The notes: a model not told the origin generated them from the letters alone. 64,000 nt of DNA from Microbulbifer salipaludis (GCF_017303155.1 NZ_JAEKJR010000002.1:1178001-1242000); one strand, 5' to 3'. Shown: positions 34,782 through 44,517, numbered from the stretch's first letter. Numbers and translations: made by a program.

Positions 34782-35156
34782 ATGAGCAATGTGAAATATA
34801 CCGAAAGCCACGAATGGTTCTCTGTGGAAGGCGACGAAGTGACCGTCGGCATTACCGATTTCGCCCAGTCGCAGCTGGGGGATGTGGTGTTTGTGGAGCT
34901 GCCGGAAGAGGGCGCTGAGCTGGCCGCCGGTGACGAAGTGGCGGTGATCGAGTCAGTAAAAGCGGCGGGTGATATCTCCCTGCCGTTCGCCGCCACGGTG
35001 GTCGCGGTCAACGGTGCACTGCCGGATGAGCCGGAACTGGTCAACAGCGACCCCATGGGCGAGGGCTGGTTTATGCGTGTACGCCCGCAAAACCCGGCGG
35101 AGCTGGAGGCGCTGCTGAGTGCGGATGCCTACGCCGCACTGGTCGACGGCGAATAA
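34782..35156 (+). CDS. gcvH: Glycine cleavage system H protein
   Basis: 124 residues. A lipoyl domain with the modified Lys60 in VIESVKAAGDIS, preceded by GITDFAQSQLGDVVFVELPE and followed by NSDPMGEGW. It carries the aminomethyl group between the P, T and L proteins. It lies between gcvT and gcvP with gaps of 30 and 24 bases, so all three form one operon. Confidence 0.97.
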   Translation: MSNVKYTESHEWFSVEGDEVTVGITDFAQSQLGDVVFVELPEEGAELAAGDEVAVIESVKAAGDISLPFAATVVAVNGALPDEPELVNSDPMGEGWFMRVRPQNPAELEALLSADAYAALVDGE

Positions 35157-35180
35157 TTTTCAGGAGCGGAGACGATTCAA

Positions 35181-38075
35181 ATGCTGCAAGCAAAGCAAAC
35201 CCTGCGCGACCTGGAGCGTCGCGACGAATTTACCCATCGCCATATCGGCCCCTCGCAGGACGATCTCGCGCGGATGCTGGAAGCGCTTGGGCATTCCAGT
35301 ATCGACGCGTTCATCGACGATGTGATTCCCGGTGGCATTCGCATGCCGGCGGCATTGGCGCTGCCCGAGGGCGTGCCCGAGCACGAGGCGTTGGCGGAGT
35401 TGCGTGCGCTGGCAGAGAACAACCAATCGTTCCGCTCCTTTATCGGCCAGGGTTATTACGGCACCCGCACTCCTAATGTAGTGCTGCGCAATATCCTCGA
35501 AAACCCGGCCTGGTACACCGCCTATACCCCGTACCAGCCGGAGATTTCCCAGGGCCGGCTGGAGGCGCTGTTTAACTTTCAGACCATGGTCAGTGACCTG
35601 ACCAGTATGGACCTGGCCAATGCGTCGATGCTGGATGAAGCCACCGCGGCCGCGGAGGCGATGACCCTGTGTCAGCGCATGTCCAAGTCCAAAGCGCGCG
35701 CCTTTTTTGTCGATCGCGATTGCCTGCCACAGACCATTGAGGTACTGCAGACCCGCGCGGAGCCGCTGGGTATTGAGGTGATTGTCGGCGACCCCGCCAA
35801 CGACCTGGATGCGGCTGCCGTGTTTGGTGTGCTGTTGCAGTACCCCGGTGCCAGCGGTGCCGTGCGGGACTACCGCGCAGTGATCGATGCGGTACACGCA
35901 CAGCGCGGCCTGGCGGTGATGGCTGCGGATATCCTGAGCCTGGTCATGCTGACCTCGCCGGGGGAGCTGGGGGCGGATGTGGCGGTCGGCTCCACCCAGC
36001 GTTTCGGTGTGCCTATGGGCTTTGGTGGCCCGCACGCGGCCTATATGGCAACCCGTGCGTCCTTCAAGCGCTCACTGCCGGGGCGTCTGGTCGGCCAGTC
36101 GATCGATGCCAATGGCAAACCCGCGTTCCGGCTGGCCCTGCAGACCCGCGAGCAGCATATCCGTCGGGAAAAGGCCACTTCCAATATCTGTACCGCGCAG
36201 GTGCTGTTGGCGGTCATGGCGTCCATGTATGCGGTGTATCACGGTCCCCAGGGGCTGCGCACCATCGCCGCGCGGGTGCATTACCTCACCAGCGTGCTGG
36301 CCCTTGGCTTGCAGGAGCTGGGCTGCGAGGTGGAGAACGAGACCTGGTTTGACACCCTGAGCATGCGCGTAACCGGCGGTGCCGCCAGGGTGCACGATGC
36401 GGCGAAGCACAAGGGGATAAACCTGCGGGTGATCGACGGCGAACGGGTGGGGATTTCCCTCGACGAAACCGCGACCCGCGACGATGTGGAAGCACTGTGG
36501 TCGCTGTTTGAGGCAGAAAGCCGCTTGAGCTTCGCAAGCATTGAAACCCGTGAAGCGCCGGTATTGCCGGGCAACCTGCTGCGCAGCGATGCGCTGCTCA
36601 GTCACGAGGTGTTCAATCGCTACCATTCCGAGACCGAAATGCTGCGCTACCTGCGCACCCTGGCGGACCGGGACATCGCTCTCGATCGCTCGATGATTCC
36701 ACTGGGCTCCTGCACCATGAAGCTCAACGCCACCGCGGAAATGCTGCCGGTGACCTGGCCGGAATTTGCCAACGTGCACCCGCTGGCACCGGCAGAGCAG
36801 GTGAATGGCTACAGCGGAATGATCGACAGCCTGGAAGCCATGCTGTGCGAAATCACCGGCTACGATGCCATTTCCCTGCAGCCCAATGCGGGTTCTCAGG
36901 GCGAGTACGCCGGGCTGCTGGCAATCCGCGCCTATCACGCCAGCCGCGGTGACGCGGAGCGCGATATCTGCCTGATTCCCAGCTCCGCCCACGGCACCAA
37001 CCCCGCCTCTGCGCAGATGTGCGGTATGCGTGTGGTGGTGGTGAAGTGCGATGAGCACGGGAATGTCAGCCTGGAAGACCTGCGCGCGAAAGCCAGCGAG
37101 CACGCCGAGCGGCTGGCCGCGATCATGGTGACTTATCCTTCTACCCACGGGGTATTCGAGGAAGGCATTCGCGAGATTGCCGAGATCGTGCACCATCACG
37201 GTGGCCAGGTGTATATCGACGGCGCCAACCTCAATGCCATGGTGGGCCTGTGTCAGCCGGGCAAATTTGGCGGGGACGTCTCCCACCTGAACCTGCACAA
37301 AACCTTCTGTATTCCCCACGGCGGCGGGGGCCCCGGTGTGGGGCCAGTGGCGGTGGGTGCGCATCTGGCGGAATTCCTGCCCGGTGCGGTGTCGGCCGGC
37401 AGTAGAGGCATTGCCCAGGCCAATCGCCATGGTGCGCCGGTATCGGCGGCCACGGCCGGCAGCGCCAGTATTCTGCCGATTACCTGGATGTATATCCGCA
37501 TGATGGGCCGCGATGGATTGCGCAAGGCTACCGAGCTGGCCATCGTCAACGCGAACTACATTGCCGCACGCCTACAGGACAGCTATCCGATTCTGTATCG
37601 CGGTAGCAACGGCCGGGTAGCCCACGAGTGCATTGTGGACCTGCGGCCGCTGAAGGAAACCAGCGGTATTTCTGTCGACGACGTGGCCAAGCGCCTGATC
37701 GACTACGGTTTCCACGCGCCCACCATGTCTTTCCCGGTGGCCGGCACCTTGATGATCGAGCCCACGGAAAGTGAATCGATCGAGGAGCTGGACCGTTTCT
37801 GCGATGCGATGATCCAGATTCGCGAGGAGATTGCCCGGGTAGAGCGGGGAGAGTGGCCGCTGGACAGTAATCCGCTGGTCAATGCGCCGCACACGGCGGA
37901 AGTACTGGCGATGGAGCCGTGGAATCACGCCTACAGCCGGGCCGAGGCGGTGTTCCCGCTGGACAGCCTGCGCCAGAGAAAGTACTGGCCGCCGGTAGGC
38001 CGGGTGGACAATGTGTACGGGGATAAAAACCTGATTTGTGCCTGCCCGCCGATGACGGATTACGCAGAAGACTGA
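35181..38075 (+). CDS. gcvP: Glycine dehydrogenase (decarboxylating), P protein
   Basis: 964 residues, the full-length fused homodimeric form with N- and C-terminal aminotransferase-like halves. [17 protein letters not shown] opens the protein, [18 protein letters not shown] is the conserved early segment, and the pyridoxal-phosphate Lys is at about residue 707 in [17 protein letters not shown]. It decarboxylates glycine and loads the H protein. It is the last gene of the glyA-sdaA-gcvTHP unit and is followed by a strong terminator. Confidence 0.97.
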   Translation: MLQAKQTLRDLERRDEFTHRHIGPSQDDLARMLEALGHSSIDAFIDDVIPGGIRMPAALALPEGVPEHEALAELRALAENNQSFRSFIGQGYYGTRTPNVVLRNILENPAWYTAYTPYQPEISQGRLEALFNFQTMVSDLTSMDLANASMLDEATAAAEAMTLCQRMSKSKARAFFVDRDCLPQTIEVLQTRAEPLGIEVIVGDPANDLDAAAVFGVLLQYPGASGAVRDYRAVIDAVHAQRGLAVMAADILSLVMLTSPGELGADVAVGSTQRFGVPMGFGGPHAAYMATRASFKRSLPGRLVGQSIDANGKPAFRLALQTREQHIRREKATSNICTAQVLLAVMASMYAVYHGPQGLRTIAARVHYLTSVLALGLQELGCEVENETWFDTLSMRVTGGAARVHDAAKHKGINLRVIDGERVGISLDETATRDDVEALWSLFEAESRLSFASIETREAPVLPGNLLRSDALLSHEVFNRYHSETEMLRYLRTLADRDIALDRSMIPLGSCTMKLNATAEMLPVTWPEFANVHPLAPAEQVNGYSGMIDSLEAMLCEITGYDAISLQPNAGSQGEYAGLLAIRAYHASRGDAERDICLIPSSAHGTNPASAQMCGMRVVVVKCDEHGNVSLEDLRAKASEHAERLAAIMVTYPSTHGVFEEGIREIAEIVHHHGGQVYIDGANLNAMVGLCQPGKFGGDVSHLNLHKTFCIPHGGGGPGVGPVAVGAHLAEFLPGAVSAGSRGIAQANRHGAPVSAATAGSASILPITWMYIRMMGRDGLRKATELAIVNANYIAARLQDSYPILYRGSNGRVAHECIVDLRPLKETSGISVDDVAKRLIDYGFHAPTMSFPVAGTLMIEPTESESIEELDRFCDAMIQIREEIARVERGEWPLDSNPLVNAPHTAEVLAMEPWNHAYSRAEAVFPLDSLRQRKYWPPVGRVDNVYGDKNLICACPPMTDYAED

Positions 38076-38080
38076 ACCAA

Positions 38081-38109
38081 AAAGCGCAGCCTTGAACTGC
38101 GCTTTTTTT
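38081..38109 (+). terminator. Terminator of the glycine catabolic operon
   Basis: AAAGCGCAG, 7-nt loop, CTGCGC and a run of seven T, starting 6 bases after the gcvP stop. Its A-run on the left could also serve ppnN, which converges from the other side. Confidence 0.9.
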
Positions 38110-38131
38110 CGTCTGAGGTTTTGCGAAAAGC

Positions 38132-39505
38132 CTACTCGCCGCTGATGCGATAGCAGGGGGTGTAGGTCTTGCCTGGTAGCTTCATCCGCTGCTGTTTGAC
38201 GAAGGATTCCAGCAGGCTGTCCATGCTCTGCATCAGTGCCGGATCGCCGCATAATTCGTAAGGCCCGTTTTTCTCCACGTTGCGAATGCCTTCATCCTTC
38301 ACATTGCCGGAAACAATGCCGGAAAACGCCCGGCGCAGGTTGGCCGCTAGGAGGTAGGGTTCCTGATTCTGGTGCAGCGCGAGCCCGCGCATATTTTCAT
38401 GGGTGGGCGCAAAGGGCCGCTGGAACTCGGTGGAGACTCTCAACTGCCAGTTGTAGTAATAGGCATCGCCGGTTTCCTTACGGTACTGGCGCACCTGCTG
38501 GATACCGGCAGCCATTTGCCGGGCCACTTCCTGCTGGTCATCGATGATGATCTGGTAGCGCGAGCGGGCGGCTTCGCCCAGGGTGGAACCGATGAACTGG
38601 TCAATGCGGATGAAATAGTCGGCGGCGCTGGCCGGGCCGGTAAAGATCACCGGGAAGGGCTGCTCGCGATTTTCTTCGTGGAGCAGGATGCCCAGCAGAT
38701 ACAGAATCTCTTCCGCCGTGCCGGCGCCCCCCGGGAACACGATAATTCCGTGGCCGGTGCGCACGAAGGCTTCGAGTCGCTTTTCGATATCCGGCATGAT
38801 CACCAGTTCGTTGACGATCGGGTTGGGGGCTTCCGCGGCAATGATGCCCGGCTCGGTGATGCCGAGATATTGCCCGTGGCGGTAGCGTTGCTTGGCGTGG
38901 CCGATGGTGGCGCCCTTCATCGGCCCCTTCATGGCACCGGGGCCGCAGCCGGTACAGATGTCCAGGTGGCGCAGCGCCAGCTCGTAACCCACGCGCTTGG
39001 TGTAGTCGTACTCTTCCTGGGAAATCGAGTGGCCGCCCCAGCACACCACCAGCCTGGGGGTGCGGTCGCCATCAAAAGTGCCGGCATTGCGCAGGATATG
39101 GAATACCGCATCGGTTACCCCCTGGGCCGATACCAGGTCGTAGCGCGGGTTTCCGGTAATTTCGCTGTTCACGTAAATGATGTCACGCAGCACCGCAAAC
39201 AGGTGCTCGGCGATGCCCTGGATCATCTTGCCGTCGACAAACGCCGAGGCCGGGGCATTTTTCACTTCAAGTTTGACGCTGCGCTCGGTGGGCACCACGG
39301 CGATATCGAAATCCCGGTATTTCTCCAGCAGTTCTTTACCGTCGTCCATGTAGTTTCCGCAGTTGAGAACTGCCAGGGCGCAGTTGCGGAACATTTGATA
39401 GTGGGGGCCATGGCTGTGGCGGGCCAGCTTGTTAATTTCGTATTTGGACAGAATGTCAAACTGTCCGGTAGGGGATACCTGTGCATCAACGAGATCGGTA
39501 GACAT
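38132..39505 (-). CDS. ppnN: Pyrimidine/purine-nucleotide 5'-monophosphate nucleosidase
   Basis: 457 residues; the ATG at 39505 is chosen over the one 27 bases upstream because it matches the length of E. coli PpnN. There is near-continuous similarity to that protein as I recall it: YQMFRNCALAVLNCG, VVCWGGHSISQEEYDYTKRVG, CTGCGPGAMKGPMKGA and the LOG-family nucleotide loop FPGGAGTAEEILYLLG, ending RMKLPGKTYTPCYRIS. It cleaves nucleoside monophosphates to base and ribose 5-phosphate and in E. coli responds to (p)ppGpp. A direct repeat of ATTCGAATCTGC lies 38 bases upstream. Confidence 0.95.
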   Translation of the reverse strand: MSTDLVDAQVSPTGQFDILSKYEINKLARHSHGPHYQMFRNCALAVLNCGNYMDDGKELLEKYRDFDIAVVPTERSVKLEVKNAPASAFVDGKMIQGIAEHLFAVLRDIIYVNSEITGNPRYDLVSAQGVTDAVFHILRNAGTFDGDRTPRLVVCWGGHSISQEEYDYTKRVGYELALRHLDICTGCGPGAMKGPMKGATIGHAKQRYRHGQYLGITEPGIIAAEAPNPIVNELVIMPDIEKRLEAFVRTGHGIIVFPGGAGTAEEILYLLGILLHEENREQPFPVIFTGPASAADYFIRIDQFIGSTLGEAARSRYQIIIDDQQEVARQMAAGIQQVRQYRKETGDAYYYNWQLRVSTEFQRPFAPTHENMRGLALHQNQEPYLLAANLRRAFSGIVSGNVKDEGIRNVEKNGPYELCGDPALMQSMDSLLESFVKQQRMKLPGKTYTPCYRISGE

Positions 39506-39542
39506 ACAACCCTCAAGCAATACTGCCGGCACTCACCTTGCG

Positions 39543-39567
39543 ATTCGAATCTGCCATTCGAATCTGC
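39543..39567. repeat. Direct repeat upstream of ppnN
   Basis: Two perfect copies of ATTCGAATCTGC (39543-39554 and 39556-39567) with a 13-bp period, each containing the palindrome ATTCGAAT. Placed 38-62 bp before the ppnN start, it may be a regulator binding site. It differs from the island operator, which continues as GAAGT. Confidence 0.6.
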
Positions 39568-39696
39568 AATGCACCGTGCAGTTGTTATCGATAAATCAAA
39601 ATTATTGATTGCTCTGGTCTTACATTATGGCACTGGCGGAATTACGCACGACGATGTGGCTAATAATGGCACGAAAATCCTTATCTATCGGAAGCT

Positions 39697-40110
39697 TCAG
39701 CTTGCGCCGATTGATGGCCACTTGTCCAGTGGTTCCACATAGACCCAGCGTTTTTTGTGCAGCTTGAACAGGGAGATTTCGTGCAGCGCACGCTCGGTGT
39801 CGCCATCGGTAAACCAGGCTCGAAACTCGACAATGGACTTCTTCAGCCCCTGTTTGCTTTTTACCACTTCGAGCCGTTGCCACCGGGTGGTCAAATCGTC
39901 GCTGTTGAGCTCGGGGCAGGTGTCCGGGTGCCAGGTTTTTGTCAGGTAGGGCAGGTTGCCGGTCACAAACGCACTGTAACGGCTGCGCATCAGTGCCTCG
40001 GCAGTATTGGGGTAGGCTTGGCCGCTCAGGTAAATCCCGCAACACTGCGCGAGTGGCTTGCCGGAGCAACAGTGGCAGGGCGGGGACGCAGACGTGGCGG
40101 GCGTTGACAT
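39697..40110 (-). CDS. YchJ-type SEC-C protein (UPF0225)
   Basis: 137 residues. The ATG at 40110 places the zinc-type SEC-C motif C-x-C-x-S-G-x-x-x-x-x-C-C at residues 11-24, typical of YchJ. The family segment TAEALMRSRYSAFVTGNLPYLTKTWHP follows, and W-V-Y-V-E-P-L closes the protein. The upstream part of the frame is non-coding. Function is not established; the C-terminal part has an NTF2-like fold in known members. Confidence 0.88.
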   Translation of the reverse strand: MSTPATSASPPCHCCSGKPLAQCCGIYLSGQAYPNTAEALMRSRYSAFVTGNLPYLTKTWHPDTCPELNSDDLTTRWQRLEVVKSKQGLKKSIVEFRAWFTDGDTERALHEISLFKLHKKRWVYVEPLDKWPSIGAS

Positions 40111-40270
40111 GATGGATACAGGCTCCGGTGTTTGGTGATCTCTGGCATGTGCCGGATATGATATCAGGCAGGCGCAAAACTGACCGGTCGGGTCTTGAGA
40201 GGAAATAGGCGCAGTACCTGCTAGGCTCAAAGTAGTAACGGGCGCCGTTTTGGCGAAAGGCAGGTATGAG

Positions 40271-40582
40271 ATGATGCGCTGGGTTGTGTCTACAGGCGTT
40301 TTATTGGCCGTGATGGCGTTGGTGACCAGCGCACAAACGGAAGACCCCGGCCAGCCGCAGCTGGGCGGAGGGCAGAGCCCCAACCTGAGCTTTTGCCAGG
40401 AGCGCTTCTACGATGAGGATGACGGGTTGATCCGCTGCAACTGGGCGGTGAACTTTAACTTCGCCTGCTTTGTTTCCTACCCCAGTAACAAGATTATCCA
40501 GGCGGGCTCAAAGCTCTCTGAACCGGAAGTGGTGGGCGAGTGTGATAATGGCGAGCGGATTATCAAGCTGCTGCATTATTAA
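40271..40582 (+). CDS. Small exported protein with four cysteines, not recognised
   Basis: 103 residues. A signal peptide (MMRWVVSTGVLLAVMALVTSAQ) is followed by an acidic, Pro/Gly-rich stretch. The mature part has four cysteines in SFCQERF, IRCNW, FACF and GECDNG, which could form two disulfides after export. Nothing in the sequence suggests an enzyme. It is alone on its strand between the YchJ-type gene and the amidohydrolase pair. The roughly 280 bases after it (to 40862) show no clear gene. Confidence 0.65.
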   Translation: MMRWVVSTGVLLAVMALVTSAQTEDPGQPQLGGGQSPNLSFCQERFYDEDDGLIRCNWAVNFNFACFVSYPSNKIIQAGSKLSEPEVVGECDNGERIIKLLHY

Positions 40583-40862
40583 CCGCCGCACTGGGGCTGC
40601 GCCCGGGCGTTACTTCAATTCCCGGTGTAACCCTCTACGTCAATTCTCTTCATCAACTCCCTGGATTAATTTCCTGTTTGTCCCCCTGCAGAAACCTCCT
40701 GCACCTATCTCCACAGAAACTTCCTGCGTTGACTGTCTCGATTGGCCAAAGCATCTGGTCGGCCGCGTCATGTGCGGTGCTGGCGGATTCCTGAATTGCT
40801 GCTAGCATGGGCGCTGATTTTCAATCTGATTTTCTATAACAACAGCAGTGGTAGGAGGGGCA

Positions 40863-42305
40863 ATGCGGCCAACTCTGGGTTCGAATAATGTGCGGCAACG
40901 TCTGTTTGCCGTGGCCGGCAGTACGGTACTGGCCATGGCGCTCAGTGCGTGCGGCGGGGATAAACAGGACAAGTCAGACGGGGCCGATTTCGCGCGCCAG
41001 GGCGCATTCCCGTCGACCTATAAAGCCGACGAGGCCGCGCCGGTTCTGATTCGCGGAGCGACCGTGTTAACGGGCACCGGTGAGCAACTGAACAATACGG
41101 ATGTATTGCTGAAAGACGGCAAGATCGCAGCGGTCGGTGAAGACCTGAAAGCCCCCAAGAAGGGCATGGTGGTGGAAGGGGCCGGCAAATGGGTGACCCC
41201 GGGCATTATCGATGTCCACTCCCACCTTGGCGACTACCCCGCACCGGCGATTGAATCCTCTCAGGACGGCAACGAAATGACCTCGCCGAACACCGCCGAG
41301 GTGTGGGCCGAGCACTCCGTGTGGACACAGGATCCGCAGTTTGCGCTGGCCCTGGCGGGCGGCGTGACCACGCTGCAGATTCTGCCTGGCTCGGCCAACC
41401 TGTTCGGCGGCCGCGGCGTCACCCTGAAAAACGTACCCGGCCGCAGTGTGCAGGACATGAAATTCCCCGGCGCGCCTTATGGCCTGAAAATGGCCTGTGG
41501 CGAGAACCCCAAGCGGGTCTATGGCGGCAAGGGCAGTGCGCCCTCAACGCGCATGGGCAACGTGGCCGGTTATCGCCAGGCCTGGATTGAAGCCTCCGCG
41601 TATCGCGACAAGTGGGATAACTACGAGAAAAATGGCGGGGAGGAGCCGGACCGCAACCTGCAGATGGAGACCCTGGCAGGGGTGCTGAACGGCGATATCC
41701 TGGTACACAACCACTGCTACCGCGGTGAAGAAATGGCCATCATGATGGATGTGGCGGAGGAGTTCGGGTTTCAGATTTCCACCTTCCACCACGCGGTAGA
41801 GGCGTACAAGGTTGCTGACTTGCTGGCAGAGAACAACGTCTGTGCAGCCATGTGGGCGGACTGGTGGGGCTTCAAGCACGAAGCGTTTGATATGACCGAA
41901 GCCAATATTGCCATTGTTGACCAGGCCAAGGCCTGCGCATTGATCCATTCGGATTCTGCGGTGGGTATCCAGCACCTCAACGAGGAAACTGCCAAGGCGA
42001 TGGTGGCAGGCCAGCGCGCCGGTTTCCATATCGAACCGCGCCACGCCGCAGTCTGGATGACCCTGAACCCGGCCAAGTCCCTCGGTATTGATGACGTCAC
42101 CGGCAGCCTGGAAAAAGGCAAGATGGCAGATGTGGTGGTGTGGTCTGGCAACCCGTTCAGCGTGTACAGCAAAGCCGAAAAAGTCTTTATTGATGGCAAT
42201 TTGATGTACGACCGCGATAACCCCGAGCGACAGCCGCACAGTGACTTTGAGTTGGGGATTCTGGATGCCGAGGGTGAGCGTCTGCCGGAAGGAGGAGAGC
42301 GCTAA
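40863..42305 (+). CDS. Amidohydrolase lipoprotein (COG1228 type), metal site present
   Basis: 480 residues; the ATG at 40863 follows a GGAGGGG ribosome site. The lipobox is LSAC (Cys30), so the protein is membrane-anchored. The beta-sandwich start VLIRGATVLTGTGEQLNNTDVLLKDGKI and the metal motif GIIDVHSHLGDYP are typical of the imidazolonepropionase/dipeptidase branch. Further ligand His residues appear in HNHCYRGEE and FHHAVE, and HSDSAVGIQHL supplies the Asp region. It probably cleaves an amide or peptide bond in the periplasm. The stop overlaps the next ATG by one base (TAATG). Confidence 0.9.
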   Translation: MRPTLGSNNVRQRLFAVAGSTVLAMALSACGGDKQDKSDGADFARQGAFPSTYKADEAAPVLIRGATVLTGTGEQLNNTDVLLKDGKIAAVGEDLKAPKKGMVVEGAGKWVTPGIIDVHSHLGDYPAPAIESSQDGNEMTSPNTAEVWAEHSVWTQDPQFALALAGGVTTLQILPGSANLFGGRGVTLKNVPGRSVQDMKFPGAPYGLKMACGENPKRVYGGKGSAPSTRMGNVAGYRQAWIEASAYRDKWDNYEKNGGEEPDRNLQMETLAGVLNGDILVHNHCYRGEEMAIMMDVAEEFGFQISTFHHAVEAYKVADLLAENNVCAAMWADWWGFKHEAFDMTEANIAIVDQAKACALIHSDSAVGIQHLNEETAKAMVAGQRAGFHIEPRHAAVWMTLNPAKSLGIDDVTGSLEKGKMADVVVWSGNPFSVYSKAEKVFIDGNLMYDRDNPERQPHSDFELGILDAEGERLPEGGER

Positions 42306-43591
42306 TGAAAATGAAACAGTTGCTGAAGATGGGTGTGCTGGCCTCTGTATTTTTCACGGCGCCAGTGGCGTTGGCGGAAACACTGCTGATCAAGGGCGCA
42401 AAGGTCATCACTTTGAGCGATCAGGGCACCCTGCAAATCGGGGATGTACTGGTCAAAGACGGCCGCATCGCGCAGATCGCGGATGATCTTGGCACTATGA
42501 CGGCGGACCTGGTGATCGACGGCCGCGGCAAAGTGGTCACTCCGGGCCTTATCGCACCGAATAGTGAACTGGGGCTTACGGAAATCGGGGCGGCGGCGTC
42601 GACCAATGACGGCGCGATTGAAGACAGCTCTATCGGTGCCGGTTTCAATCCGGTAGTCGCCTTCAACCCGCACTCCACGTTAATTCCGTTCAACCGCGCC
42701 GGTGGCGTTACGCGCGCCGTGGTGGTGCCCAATAGCCAGCAGAAGATTTTTGCCGGGCAGGGTTTTGGCATAAAGCTCACCGGGGATTTCGACAGCGTGA
42801 CGGATCGGGCACTGCTGCAAAAAATCTATTTTGGTGAATACGGCGCTTCTCTGGCCGGCGGCAGCCGGGCACGTGCCTACGCGCAGATTCAGGCCGCGCT
42901 GGGGCAGGCGAAGGAATACGCGGACAACCGTGATGCCGTTCGCCGCGGTGAGTGGCGAGATCTCGATTTCTCCATTGCCGACCTGGAGTCCCTGCAGCCG
43001 CTGCTCAGCGGCGAGCAATCTCTGCTGGTCAATGCCGACCGGGCCAGCGATATCCTGCAATTGCTGGCGCTGGCGAAGCAGTTCGATCTGAAGCTGATTA
43101 TTGAGGGCGCTTCGGAAGGCTGGATGGTCGCGGAGCAGCTGGCCGCCGCGCGGGTTCCGGTGGTTATCGACGCAATGAGCAATACGCCCACCGCGTTTGA
43201 GAAGCTCGGCGCGCGCCTGGATAACGCCGCACTGTTGCACAAGGCGGGCGTGACCGTGGTGATCGGCGGCCCCGGCTATGCCGGTACCCACAACAGCTAC
43301 CTCTCGCGCCAGGGCGCCGGCAATGCCGTGGCGTACGGGCTGCCTTTTGAAGAGGGCGTGCGCACCATCACGGCAAATGTTGCCCAGGTGTTTGGCCTTG
43401 AAGGTGGTGTGCTGGTGCCGGGTGGCGCGGCGGAGTTGGTGCTGTGGAGCGGTGATCCGCTGGAAGTGACCAGTTTTGCAGAGCTTGTTGTGATCGACGG
43501 GAAGCCACAATCCCTGGAGAACCGTTCAACGCGCTTGCGCGATCGTTACCTGCACCCTGGTGCTGGTACCGGTCATGGCTACAAGAAGTAA
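42305..43591 (+). CDS. Amidohydrolase-like partner lacking the metal HxH motif
   Basis: 428 residues with a signal peptide ending VALAE. The fold is the same as that of its upstream neighbour (TLLIKGAKVITLSDQGTLQIGDVLVKDGRIAQI), but the metal motif position reads GLIAPNSELGLTEI instead of G-x-x-D-x-H-x-H, and no compensating His pair is seen. In this superfamily such loss usually means no classical metal hydrolysis. The protein may be a non-catalytic subunit of the enzyme coded upstream, with which it is translationally coupled, or bind a metal otherwise. Confidence 0.85.
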   Translation: MKMKQLLKMGVLASVFFTAPVALAETLLIKGAKVITLSDQGTLQIGDVLVKDGRIAQIADDLGTMTADLVIDGRGKVVTPGLIAPNSELGLTEIGAAASTNDGAIEDSSIGAGFNPVVAFNPHSTLIPFNRAGGVTRAVVVPNSQQKIFAGQGFGIKLTGDFDSVTDRALLQKIYFGEYGASLAGGSRARAYAQIQAALGQAKEYADNRDAVRRGEWRDLDFSIADLESLQPLLSGEQSLLVNADRASDILQLLALAKQFDLKLIIEGASEGWMVAEQLAAARVPVVIDAMSNTPTAFEKLGARLDNAALLHKAGVTVVIGGPGYAGTHNSYLSRQGAGNAVAYGLPFEEGVRTITANVAQVFGLEGGVLVPGGAAELVLWSGDPLEVTSFAELVVIDGKPQSLENRSTRLRDRYLHPGAGTGHGYKK

Positions 43592-43622
43592 TCAAAACTA
43601 ACGGATGGGAGTAACCCCTGAG

Positions 43623-44015
43623 ATGATGAGTTTACAAGTGACTGCGCTCTATGCGGGCCTGTGCGCGCTGCTGGTGATCGCCCTGGCATTCAAGGTAGTG
43701 GCCTTTCGCCGCGGCAAGAAAGTAGGGCTGGGTACCGCTGGAGATAAACAAGGGCAGGTCGCTGTGCGCACCCATGCCAATGCGATTGAATACATTCCGC
43801 TGGCACTGATTCTGATGCTGATTGCGGAAATCAACGGCCTGTCACACCTGTGGCTGCACTGCCTGGGTGGGGCCCTGGTGCTGGGGCGTCTCCTGCATGC
43901 GATCGGTTTGGTTGCGGGGCAGGGCGGTTATCATCCCGGTCGTTTTCTTGGCACCTTGCTGACCTGGGTGGTGATCATCATTCTGGCGGTAATCAATATC
44001 GCCGCTGCGTTCTAA
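43623..44015 (+). CDS. MAPEG-family membrane protein
   Basis: About 130 residues with four hydrophobic helices. The family pattern is in KVGLGTAGDKQGQVAVRTHANAIEYIPLALILMLIAEINGL (R-x-H-x-N-x-x-E-x-x-P) and in GRLLHAIGL. Such proteins are microsomal-GST-like trimers acting on hydrophobic electrophiles with glutathione. Starts at 43605, 43623 and 43626 are all possible; 43623 is used because the earlier codons look non-native. It lies about 30 bases after the amidohydrolase pair and may be cotranscribed. Confidence 0.88.
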   Translation: MMSLQVTALYAGLCALLVIALAFKVVAFRRGKKVGLGTAGDKQGQVAVRTHANAIEYIPLALILMLIAEINGLSHLWLHCLGGALVLGRLLHAIGLVAGQGGYHPGRFLGTLLTWVVIIILAVINIAAAF

Positions 44016-44027
44016 CCACTCCGCCAT

Positions 44028-44050
44028 AAAAAAAGCCCGGCAAGCCGGGC
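44028..44050 (-). terminator. Terminator of yebG (minus strand)
   Basis: On the minus strand, a GCCCGGC/GCCGGGC hairpin (6-bp stem, 4-nt loop) is followed by seven T. On the plus strand the T-run is absent, so it serves mainly the minus-strand gene at 44153. Confidence 0.8.
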
Positions 44051-44086
44051 AGAGTACAGGGGTGGAAAAGAGTACAGGGGTGGAAA
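44051..44086. repeat. 18-bp perfect tandem duplication
   Basis: AGAGTACAGGGGTGGAAA occurs twice in direct succession (44051-44068 and 44069-44086) in the non-coding gap between the MAPEG gene and yebG. No function is evident. Confidence 0.85.
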
Positions 44087-44152
44087 CCTGGGGCTCGTTC
44101 CGCGCAGCCGGGTGGGGAATCCAGCTGCGCGGGCGGCCATAGCTTGTTTACA

Positions 44153-44449
44153 TTACTGGTTGGCTGCCAGCGGGGTAACGTTTTCGCTGTCTGCTTGCTC
44201 GTCCGATTGCTCTTCTTCCAGCAACGCTTCCGGTTTGCCTTTGCAGGCCTTCGCCAGTACGTCCCGGCGCTTGGCCAGCATCAGGCCGATTTCTTCACAG
44301 GCTTCTTCGGAAACGCCTTCAACATTGCGCTCGATCAGCGCGGTAATGTTGGCGGCCAGTTCCAGCATCTTGTCGTGTTCTTCGGCGTCTTTCTTGTTGT
44401 CGAACATGGCTCCGTCTCTATCACATTTCCAAACCGCTACTACCGCCAT
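44153..44449 (-). CDS. yebG: DNA-damage-inducible protein YebG
   Basis: 98 residues. The start MAVVAVWKCDRDGAMFDNKKDAEEHDKMLELA and the helical middle EEIGLMLAKRRDVLAKA match YebG, with the usual acidic tail. In E. coli YebG is an SOS-induced protein of uncertain role. An AGGAGG site lies 5 bases before the ATG. Two overlapping-type LexA boxes are found about 70-105 bases upstream, so SOS control is well supported here. Confidence 0.92.
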   Translation of the reverse strand: MAVVAVWKCDRDGAMFDNKKDAEEHDKMLELAANITALIERNVEGVSEEACEEIGLMLAKRRDVLAKACKGKPEALLEEEQSDEQADSENVTPLAANQ

Positions 44450-44517
44450 AAGGGCCTCCTGTTGTCTTTTACAGTGATTCCGGACTGATGCCGGGCAATA
44501 ACCGTGTGTTGTTTAAC

